Source of the DNA: Brevibacillus sedimenti
GTDB taxonomy: Bacteria > Bacillota > Bacilli > Brevibacillales > Brevibacillaceae
DNA length: 64,000 nucleotides
Assembly (NCBI RefSeq): GCF_020923495.1
Contig: NZ_CP064048.1
Coordinates: 583,501-647,500, forward strand
Direction of reading: 5' to 3'
Positions 17,965 to 24,728 of this stretch are shown one piece after another. The translations under genes were made by a program, and so were the position numbers. Under the pieces are notes generated by a model. That model was not told where the DNA came from, searched no databases, and was given only the letters and a program-made list of their open reading frames with translations. The first letter of the stretch is position 1. Each line of letters opens with the position of its first letter.

Positions 17965-19425
17965 TTACGCCGCTTCCTGCCGCTCCTGCCGCGGATACGC
18001 CAGCGTCACCACCAGACCGACGACTGCCAACAACGCCAGTACGACAAAGATCTGATGCAGCCCGCCGGCCAGCGCTTCCCGCGCCGCCTGCAGCACGTCT
18101 GCCGGCAAGTGTCGGGCCGTCTCCGGGTTGAGGATTTTGTTGACGTCGATCCCCTCCGTCCCCTGGATGCCTCGTACCGACTGGTTGAGCATCAGACCGA
18201 ACAGGGCAATGCCGATCGTCTGCCCCAGCGTCCGGATCAAGGTGTTGGTCGCCATCGCGGCTCCGCGCAGGTTCCAACCGACGGACAGGACAGCGCCGGT
18301 AAACGAGGTAAAGGCAAAGCCGAACCCGAACCCGACGATAAAGGTGATCACAAACAGCACCACGTGCGGCGTTTCTGGCGAAATGAACGCCAGCCAGAGC
18401 GTCGCTCCAATCAGGGCGATTACCCCGATCAGCGAGGTGGTGCGAATCCCGATGCGGGCCAGCAGCCGGCCGCTCCACGCCGCTCCCAGCGGCCAGCCGA
18501 TCGACATCGGAATCAGCGTCAGGCCGGAGCCGGTCGCGCCCTGACCGTAAACCCCTTGAATCCACATCGGCAGATAAAAGGAGACGGCTACCAAGACAGC
18601 CGACAGCAAAAAGCCCGCCAGATTGGCAACGCTGATGGCACGGATGGAGAACAACTGCAGCGGCAGCATCGGTTCAGGCGACTTTTTCTCGATGTAGAAA
18701 AACAGTGCAAGGCCGCATGCAGCTGCGACCAGCAGTCCGATGATCAGCGGCGAATCCCAGGGGTGATCCGTCCCGCCGCTCAACAGCGCGTACAGCAGCG
18801 CGGTCATGCTGAAGGTAAACGTCGCCACTCCTGCATAATCGACATGCTTCCGTTTCTTTTCGATCTGCTCGTGCAAATACATCCCGATCAGCGCGATGGA
18901 CACAAGCCCGAACGGCAGATTCATGTAAAAGATCCAGTGCCAGGAGACGTAGTCTACCAACAGGCCCCCGGTCAGCGGCCCCAGGATGCCGGAGATGCCC
19001 CAGATCCCGCTCATCCACCCCTGCACTTTTCCCCGCTCTTCAAACGGATAGATGTCCCCGATAATCGTATAGGTAATGGTGATAATGGCGCCAGCGCCCA
19101 TCCCTTGGAAGGCGCGGAACAAGATGAGCTGTTCCATCGTCTGGGACAGCCCCGACAGCACCGAACCGATCAGAAACAGGCTGGCCCCGATGCTGAACAC
19201 AATCTTCCGTCCGTACAAGTCGGCCAGTTTTCCGTAAATCGGGGTGGTGACCGCCGACGTCAGCAGGTAAATGGACACCACCCAACTGATCAGATGAAGT
19301 CCTCCCAGATCGCTGACGATAGTGGGCATCGCCGTGCTGACAATCGTCCCTTCGATCGCGGCCAAAAAGGTGGCGATCATCACGGCAATGGTCACATTGC
19401 GCTTGTTTGTCACGCGTTTCATCAT
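17965..19425 (-). CDS. DHA2-family MFS multidrug exporter (14 TM)
   Basis: This 486-aa protein is a drug:H+ antiporter of the EmrB/QacA (DHA2) type with 14 predicted helices. Motif A is GKLADLYGRKIV, motif C is the glycine-rich GISGILGPLTGGLLVD in helix 5, and motif D1 is at the N-terminus in ATFLAAIEGTIVSTAMPTI. The ATG at 19425 follows GGAGGAGCT. No linked regulator is visible, so the substrate cannot be told. Confidence 0.9.
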   Translation of the reverse strand: MMKRVTNKRNVTIAVMIATFLAAIEGTIVSTAMPTIVSDLGGLHLISWVVSIYLLTSAVTTPIYGKLADLYGRKIVFSIGASLFLIGSVLSGLSQTMEQLILFRAFQGMGAGAIITITYTIIGDIYPFEERGKVQGWMSGIWGISGILGPLTGGLLVDYVSWHWIFYMNLPFGLVSIALIGMYLHEQIEKKRKHVDYAGVATFTFSMTALLYALLSGGTDHPWDSPLIIGLLVAAACGLALFFYIEKKSPEPMLPLQLFSIRAISVANLAGFLLSAVLVAVSFYLPMWIQGVYGQGATGSGLTLIPMSIGWPLGAAWSGRLLARIGIRTTSLIGVIALIGATLWLAFISPETPHVVLFVITFIVGFGFGFAFTSFTGAVLSVGWNLRGAAMATNTLIRTLGQTIGIALFGLMLNQSVRGIQGTEGIDVNKILNPETARHLPADVLQAAREALAGGLHQIFVVLALLAVVGLVVTLAYPRQERQEAA

Positions 19426-19580
19426 AGCTCCTCCACTCTTGCTGTTGCCGGCGTTTTTTCCCGCCGGTCATGAACCTGCCCGCGGGACAGCCTTAGGCTA
19501 TGCGATGACACAAAACGAACGACCTGTGCCGCCAGTAATCTCGAGGCCCAGGTCGCCATGCACGCGCGCCCACGCTGTTC

Positions 19581-20198
19581 CTATTGGCTCGCTTTCTGCT
19601 TCGCCAATACGGGGTCGAACAGGGTCGGGCCGTACTTTTTCTCCAATCCGTTTATCCACTCGTCTTCGTATTTGGCACGGAACTGGCCCGCCAGTTTATC
19701 CTTGATTTTCTCCCGCACCTGTTCCAGAGCGGGCACGGGATTGCCCAGTTTTTCCTTGTTCTTTTCGTAGTATTCCTTGATGTGCTCTTCCGTCACCGGA
19801 TACGCCTTGTCAAACAGCTTGTCTTTCAGCATTACGATTTTCAGCGCTTCCCGGAACGTCTGCTCGTTGTACCCTTTCTTTTCCAACGATTGGCGGAATG
19901 CTTCCTCCGAACCAAGCGACTCCTTCAGCGCCTCCACCTGTTTGTTCAGTTCCGCTTCGTCAATCGTGATGCCCTGCTGCTTCGCTTCCTGGGTGATCAG
20001 CGCATCCGCAATCAATTGGTCCATGACCCGTACTCCGTACTTGTGTCTCAACGCGTCGCTGAATTGCGACTCGGTGATCGTCACGTCTCCCACCTTGGCG
20101 ACAGCCGGATCTTCCGACTCTCCCTGCGAAAGACCCACCACTGCCAGCGCCAGCAGCAGTACGGCGGCAGCCAGGATGGATACATCAAACTTTTTCAT
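19581..20198 (-). CDS. SurA-N-type chaperone domain protein without a PPIase domain
   Basis: This 205-aa protein has an uncleaved-looking N-terminal hydrophobic segment (residues 5-24) without a lipobox cysteine. A helical domain typical of SurA/PrsA N-terminal regions follows: VAKVGDVTITESQFSDAL, LIADALITQEAKQQGITIDE, and a C-terminal helix PALEQVREKIKDKLAGQ. The parvulin rotamase domain that normally sits between these helices in PrsA is absent, and the length (205 versus about 290) agrees. It is probably a membrane-anchored extracytoplasmic chaperone or holdase rather than an isomerase. The upstream region has a minus-strand TATAAT but no good -35. Confidence 0.75.
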   Translation of the reverse strand: MKKFDVSILAAAVLLLALAVVGLSQGESEDPAVAKVGDVTITESQFSDALRHKYGVRVMDQLIADALITQEAKQQGITIDEAELNKQVEALKESLGSEEAFRQSLEKKGYNEQTFREALKIVMLKDKLFDKAYPVTEEHIKEYYEKNKEKLGNPVPALEQVREKIKDKLAGQFRAKYEDEWINGLEKKYGPTLFDPVLAKQKASQ

Positions 20199-20345
20199 CA
20201 GGTCGTCCTCTCTTTCTTCCTTTGCACTTCTTACGCCTTTATGTCCATTATGTCATTATAATAGAGTGCAGTTGCGGAAGAAAGATGGAAACACGCTTCC
20301 ACAACCTTTCCACAAAGGTGACGATTCTGTGACACTCTTGTAATC

Positions 20346-20741
20346 TTATAAAAAATACTTGGCAAACAAAGCGGAAATGATGGAGGCAAGCACTGGCCCC
20401 AATACCGCCCAAATTTGCAAAAACCGCTCCTGCTTTCTCCCCTTGTCTCCCTCGATCATTTTGGTAATATGTTCCATGTCAATTCTGTCGTGGTCCAACA
20501 ATTTCAGGATAAAGTCCTTGTCCGTGATCCGTTTCAGTTCCAGCTCCGTCTGCAATTTGGTGATTGCCTGCAGCAGTTCGGCCCGAACCTCCTCCATCCT
20601 CTCCAGGCGGTGTTCGATGCGCTCCAGCCATGTGGTCGCCACGGACATTTTTCCTTCCAGCTGGTCAATCCGTTCCTCAAACTTGTCCAGGCGTTGATAA
20701 ATCCGCTGCGCGCTGTCCGTCTCATTTTTCCCCGGCGTCAT
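20346..20741 (-). CDS. Coiled-coil protein with a C-terminal membrane anchor
   Basis: I do not recognise a named family. The 131-aa product is almost entirely charged heptad-like coil (RIYQRLDKFEERIDQLEGK, IEHRLERMEEVRAELLQA) up to about residue 107, ending in one hydrophobic helix (IWAVLGPVLASIISALFA). The layout resembles XhlA-type haemolysin enhancer or holin-associated proteins, but no lysis genes are nearby, so this is only a resemblance. The ATG at 20741 follows AGGAGGTG; a GTG nine nt upstream is too close to the ribosome site. Confidence 0.65.
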   Translation of the reverse strand: MTPGKNETDSAQRIYQRLDKFEERIDQLEGKMSVATTWLERIEHRLERMEEVRAELLQAITKLQTELELKRITDKDFILKLLDHDRIDMEHITKMIEGDKGRKQERFLQIWAVLGPVLASIISALFAKYFL

Positions 20742-20833
20742 GGCTCCCACCTCCTCCAGCCTCCTCTTCTTCTACTCTTTATGTATGACAAGCAGCCGTG
20801 CTTTGCTTGTACCGCCGCCCCTTGGAGCAGCAG

Positions 20834-20870
20834 CAACAACAAAACAGGCCCCTCCCATCAGGAGCCTGTC
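20834..20870 (-). terminator. Rho-independent terminator after the patatin gene
   Basis: On the minus strand ACAGGC-TCCT pairs with AGGG-GCCTGT (20844-20869) with a small bulge and is followed by TTTTGTTGTTG. It lies 41 nt after the stop of the patatin-like gene. Confidence 0.65.
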
Positions 20871-20910
20871 GACAGCCGGGAAAACAGAGGCGCGCGACTG
20901 CGGACGTTCC

Positions 20911-21759
20911 TCACGATTCGATCCAGCGAAAGAGCGGCTCCAGCGCCCTGCTTGCATCCTGGTAACCCAGGTTGTACAAGTCCAGCAGACCGGCCGGATT
21001 GCGTTCCACTCGACGGATGCGAACCGGTTGGCTTGGCGTAATCACGAAAGCCCGCTTCTCCTCGCGCAGCGACCTGATCCGTGCCAGTGCCTCATTGTAT
21101 CGGCGGTGATGATCGAACAAGACGCGCACCAGATTTTTGTACCGGGGAAACAATCGCTCTCCCAGCCAGGACAGGTTGACCGGCTGCCGGACGTACTCTT
21201 CCGTCCCTGTTCGCACGACAATGACCCGTTCGTTGCCATCCTGAAGCGACTTTTCAATCGGGATTGGGTCGGCCAGCCCGCCGTCCAACAGCGTCACCCC
21301 CTGGTACTGCACCACCCCCGACAGCAGGGGAATGCTGCAGGAAGCACGCACCGCCAGCAGAAATTCCTTGTGCTCGTCTTTGGAAAAGTAGACGCTCTCC
21401 CCAGTCTGGAAGTTGGTGGCCGCGACCACCAGCTTTTCCTTGGACTGGGAAAAGACATCAAACGCCAATGGACGTACGTGCCTGCGGATCTCGTCAAAGA
21501 GACAGTCCAAGCCCAGCATGCAGCCGTAGCGGAACAGGTTGCGCCACGAAAAAAAGCGCATGTCGCACAGGTGTTCAATGTAGATCGACTTGCCCAGTCC
21601 TTTCTCCCGCGCCAGATACGTGAGTGCATTGCAGGCGCCTGCCGAGACGGCCACCACGTACGGGGCGATCAGGCCATGTTCCAGAAAACAATCCAGCACA
21701 CCGGCCGTGTAGATGCCTCTCATCCCGCCTCCCTGAAGCACCAGGCCAAACCTGCTCAT
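20911..21759 (-). CDS. Patatin-like phospholipase (YjjU-type)
   Basis: This 282-aa protein is a patatin-fold serine hydrolase, probably an intracellular lipid acyl hydrolase. The oxyanion motif is LQGGGMRG (residues 8-15). The nucleophile elbow is AVSAGA, where the usual first Gly of G-x-S-x-G is Ala. The catalytic Asp is in DGGLADPIPI. The spacing and the C-terminal half, including IVVRTGTEEY, match the YjjU subgroup. I chose the ATG at 21759 with GGGAGGA upstream; the longer frame runs through repeat-derived sequence. It is monocistronic with its own terminator. Confidence 0.88.
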   Translation of the reverse strand: MSRFGLVLQGGGMRGIYTAGVLDCFLEHGLIAPYVVAVSAGACNALTYLAREKGLGKSIYIEHLCDMRFFSWRNLFRYGCMLGLDCLFDEIRRHVRPLAFDVFSQSKEKLVVAATNFQTGESVYFSKDEHKEFLLAVRASCSIPLLSGVVQYQGVTLLDGGLADPIPIEKSLQDGNERVIVVRTGTEEYVRQPVNLSWLGERLFPRYKNLVRVLFDHHRRYNEALARIRSLREEKRAFVITPSQPVRIRRVERNPAGLLDLYNLGYQDASRALEPLFRWIES

Positions 21760-21825
21760 GCTGCGTCCTCCCTTCCGTCGAGACGGTATCTTTTCGTTAG
21801 TATTTCTGGGATGTACACAGACATG

Positions 21826-21890
21826 CACGGGCAGGCGGTCGTCAAAAGAGTGAGCGGGCACCGTCACACATGCGACCACGAACTTTGTGC
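21826..21890 (-). repeat. Dispersed repeat, degenerate copy D
   Basis: About 65 bp are related to the right end of the dispersed repeat: compare GTCGTCAAAAGAGTGAGCGG here with the matching GGCGTCAAGAGAGCGAGCGG at 13062. It ends in CACAAAG (minus strand) directly after the T-tract of a terminator, the same placement as copy A. It is strongly degraded. Confidence 0.5.
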
Positions 21891-21926
21891 AAAAAACAAA
21901 AGCACCGTCTGCCATCGACGGTGCTT
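21889..21926 (-). terminator. Terminator of the Lgt-like/radical SAM operon
   Basis: AAGCACCGTC pairs perfectly with GACGGTGCTT (21900-21926) and the minus-strand tail is TTGTTTTTTG. It lies about 118 nt after the stop at 22044. Confidence 0.8.
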
Positions 21927-22043
21927 GTCGTTTTCTCGATACGATTCGGCCCGGCTGCTCCGGACTTATTTCCCCATCTAACGCTCACAAGAGAAAGTCG
22001 TTACTTCACCGCGACCAGCAGAAACCGATGCGCGGGTCACCAC

Positions 22044-22313
22044 CTAGGATAAAAATTGAAAGAAAACGAAGCCGACGCAGGCTACATTCAACAAAAAGGT
22101 AATGCCCATCCCGAGCATCATGCCCTGAAGAATGCCGGTTCGCTTGCGAACCACCATCGCGGTCACGACGATTACCGGCAGCATGTAAACGAGCTGGCTG
22201 ACCCCGATGAACAGAAAGGCTTCCGGATAAATAAACAACAGCAGATGCAGCAGGGCCGTGATCCCGACCCCGATCCACACATCGGTGGCGTGATTTACCG
22301 GCTTGTCAGACAT
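22044..22313 (-). CDS. Small three-helix membrane protein linked to the radical SAM enzyme
   Basis: The function is not recognised. The 89-aa product has a short polar N-terminus (MSDKPVNHATD) and three hydrophobic segments at about residues 12-32, 34-53 and 63-87. Its ATG lies inside the last codons of the radical SAM gene (8-nt overlap), so the two are translationally coupled and probably act together. It could be a membrane anchor or partner for that enzyme. The operon terminates at 21889-21926. Confidence 0.7.
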   Translation of the reverse strand: MSDKPVNHATDVWIGVGITALLHLLLFIYPEAFLFIGVSQLVYMLPVIVVTAMVVRKRTGILQGMMLGMGITFLLNVACVGFVFFQFLS

Positions 22314-23724
22314 GTCTATCCTCCATTTGCCGTTCGTCTCGTAACGCTTTCAGCACCTCTTCCCTTCCGTCCCGATAGAAAAGGTTGTAGGTGTCAAACG
22401 GAATGATCCGCCCGTCGGGATGGACGATGTGGACGCACGACTTCTTGACCGAGCGGACGTCAAAATTGTGCGCGTCCAAAAACTGCATGATGATGACCCG
22501 AAACACGTTTTCGTACCCGATCGAGTCGGGCAGGGCCACCTGCGGCAGACAGCAGAGCAGACTTCGCAGCGACAGCGCCGATGACTGCGGTGAATGGCTG
22601 GTGGAAAACAGGTGGAAGATCCGTTCTTGGAGTGACTGGTCCTGCTCAAACACGATCGTGTTGCGACCGCCCTCCAGCAAAATCTGCGGATCAATCAGTC
22701 CCGTCAGCGGGATGACGTTTCCGTTCAGCTTGAGCGCATACCCCATCGCCAGACAGTCGGGATGACAGGGAACAGGGATGATGTCCTCCGCCGCAAATAC
22801 GCCGGACTGTTCGATGATCTTCTGCCGCACTTCGCTTAGCGTCAGCCGGTCGCGGGAGGGGTCAAACGCCTCCGTCCGTCCGGCCGACTGAATCGGCTGA
22901 AAGGTGACGCCGCGTACGGCAGGCTGCTCCAGCCCGTACTGGATCACCCTGCCGATTTCCCCGTCGTTCACTCCTTTTTTTAGCGTCACCACCAGCGTGG
23001 TGGAGATGTTGAACTCATTCAGATGCTCGACGGCTTTACGGCGAATCTCCCGCAGGTCGGCGCCGCGCAGATTCATCAGCGCCTCCTTTTCCAGACTGTC
23101 AAACTGCAGGTAGATTTCAAAGCCCGGCATGTATGCCGCCAGCCGCCGGACGAACTCCCGATCCTGCGCGATCCGAATGCCGTTGGTGTTGACCATCAGG
23201 TGACGAATCGGCCGCGCCTTGGCCATGTCCAATATGTCAAAAAACTGCGGGTGAAGCGTCGGCTCGCCGCCGCTGATCTGAACGATGTCGGGCTCCCCTT
23301 CGTTGCGGACGACCGCATCCAGCATCCGCTCAATCTCCGCAAGCGAGCGCCAGGTAGTCCTATTTGGAGACGATTCCGCGTAACAGATAGGGCACTGCAG
23401 GTTGCAGTGGTCTGTCACTTCCACCAGCGTCAGGCAGCTGTGCTGTTCGTGATCCGGGCAGAGCCCACAGTCGTAGGGACAGCCGTAGCGAATCGGCGTG
23501 TTCCACACCTGCGGCATCTCCGCCGGTTTGAGGAATTCCCGGCAGCGTTTGTAGTAGTCGACGTCGGTGGAGATCAGCACCTTTTCCCGCCCGTGGCGCG
23601 GGCAGTGTTTCCAGAGATAGACCCGCCCTTCCTCGAAGATGACTTTGGCTTCTGTCTTGCGCAGGCATTGGGAACAAATGCTGTTGGTCAGTTCGTAGAA
23701 AAGATACGGTCTGTTTTTCGGCAT
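22306..23724 (-). CDS. Radical SAM enzyme of the COG1964/tetraether-synthase-like group
   Basis: This 472-aa protein has the radical SAM motif C107-x3-C111-x2-C114 (CNLQCPICY) plus a large set of extra cysteines before it: C17-x2-C20, C41 in CPRHG, and C82/C86/C89 in GCPYDCGLCP. That architecture, with a rubredoxin-like N-terminus and a second Cys cluster, is known from the archaeal tetraether synthase Tes and its bacterial relatives in COG1964. Those enzymes join or modify lipid chains by radical chemistry. GGE is seen in ISGGEPTLHP and another Cys pair in PCHPDC. It sits between an Lgt paralogue and a small membrane protein, which supports a lipid or membrane substrate. The exact reaction is unknown. 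Confidence 0.82.
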   Translation of the reverse strand: MPKNRPYLFYELTNSICSQCLRKTEAKVIFEEGRVYLWKHCPRHGREKVLISTDVDYYKRCREFLKPAEMPQVWNTPIRYGCPYDCGLCPDHEQHSCLTLVEVTDHCNLQCPICYAESSPNRTTWRSLAEIERMLDAVVRNEGEPDIVQISGGEPTLHPQFFDILDMAKARPIRHLMVNTNGIRIAQDREFVRRLAAYMPGFEIYLQFDSLEKEALMNLRGADLREIRRKAVEHLNEFNISTTLVVTLKKGVNDGEIGRVIQYGLEQPAVRGVTFQPIQSAGRTEAFDPSRDRLTLSEVRQKIIEQSGVFAAEDIIPVPCHPDCLAMGYALKLNGNVIPLTGLIDPQILLEGGRNTIVFEQDQSLQERIFHLFSTSHSPQSSALSLRSLLCCLPQVALPDSIGYENVFRVIIMQFLDAHNFDVRSVKKSCVHIVHPDGRIIPFDTYNLFYRDGREEVLKALRDERQMEDRHV

Positions 23725-23727
23725 GGT

Positions 23728-24504
23728 TTACTCCTTTCCGTGCAGCGGCACACTCTTTCGGCGCGGCCACTTCCGCATGAGCGACATGTAATAGGCAAGT
23801 CCGGCCAGACACGCCAGTTGGATGTTGTTCAGACCCAGGTAGACGTGCGGCGTCGGTTTGATGAAATCGACGAGAAAACGGAAACTCAGATAGCCAAACA
23901 TGAAGCACTGAAACAGCGCCCCTTCGGGCAGTTCCCATCGGCCAAGCCTTCGCCTCCGTTTGACTGCGAGCAGAAAGACAGCCAACAGCCCGAGAAAAGC
24001 GATTTCGTACAACTGGGTCGGATGTCTGGGCACACCGTCGCCGAAATCCACGCCGGTGATCCAGTCGGTGGGGATGCCGTGGGTATGATCGTCCAGGCCT
24101 GTCAAAAAGCAGCCGATCCGGCCAATCGCCATGCCGGTGATGAGGGGAAACACCATGTCGTCTCCGGTGGATTGGCGCAGACCGATCCAATGTTTTGTCA
24201 ACTCCACGCCAATCAAACCGCCCAACAGGCCGCCCACGATCGTCTTGCCTCCCATGATATACGTCCATTCGTTCCAATGGGTCAGCGTCCTCGCCGGATC
24301 TTCCAGCAAAAACAGTAGTTTGGATCCGATAGCCGCTCCCAGCGTGGCCCCGACCAACACCCAAAACGCCTGGTTGACGGGAATTCGCCCTTTGCGCCGC
24401 GTCAGCAGATAGAGCCGAAAGCCGATGAAATAAGCCAGCGCTTCAAAGACAAAGTGCGGATGCAGCCGCAGCGGACCGATGTCAATAAAAACTGGAAAGG
24501 TCAT
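23728..24504 (-). CDS. Divergent prolipoprotein diacylglyceryl transferase (Lgt) paralogue
   Basis: This 258-aa polytopic membrane protein has the Lgt fold motifs GRIGCFLTG (128-136) and RHPTQLYE (160-167), but departs at sites considered essential in Escherichia coli Lgt. The GR-x-G-N-F Asn is Cys132, and the His of the HGG motif (GGKTIVGGLLGG here) is Val90. It is therefore unlikely to be the housekeeping Lgt and may handle another lipid. I chose the ATG at 24504 because AGGATG lies before it; the frame extends to 24537 without a ribosome site. It is the first gene of a three-gene operon and ends 3 nt before the radical SAM start. Confidence 0.8.
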   Translation of the reverse strand: MTFPVFIDIGPLRLHPHFVFEALAYFIGFRLYLLTRRKGRIPVNQAFWVLVGATLGAAIGSKLLFLLEDPARTLTHWNEWTYIMGGKTIVGGLLGGLIGVELTKHWIGLRQSTGDDMVFPLITGMAIGRIGCFLTGLDDHTHGIPTDWITGVDFGDGVPRHPTQLYEIAFLGLLAVFLLAVKRRRRLGRWELPEGALFQCFMFGYLSFRFLVDFIKPTPHVYLGLNNIQLACLAGLAYYMSLMRKWPRRKSVPLHGKE

Positions 24505-24547
24505 GAATATCATCCTGAAAAATTCAATATCAACCATATTAGACGAT

Positions 24548-24575
24548 ATTATATCAAGAAATTACCATAGACACA
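24548..24575 (-). promoter_or_regulatory. Weak candidate promoter for the Lgt-like/radical SAM operon
   Basis: A perfect minus-strand TATAAT (24548-24553) lies 44 nt before the chosen start. The best -35, TTGTGT, is 19 nt upstream, so the call rests on the -10 element. Confidence 0.35.
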
Positions 24576-24700
24576 CAAAAACTTCCATCCGCCGTCACCC
24601 GCTGGTGCCGTTCCCGTCTGCTGACCAGATTCCTTGACTCGCGCACAAATCCCAGCAGCAAAGAAAAACTGCCCCGAAAGGGAAACTGCCCGGAACAGGA

Positions 24701-24725
24701 AAAAACCGCCCAAACGGCGGTTTTC
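24701..24725 (-). terminator. Terminator of the eight-gene envelope operon
   Basis: On the minus strand AAAACCGCC and GGGCGGTTTT form a tight stem around GTTT, followed by further T residues. It starts directly after the stop of the last VWA gene. Confidence 0.85.
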
Positions 24726-24728
24726 CCC

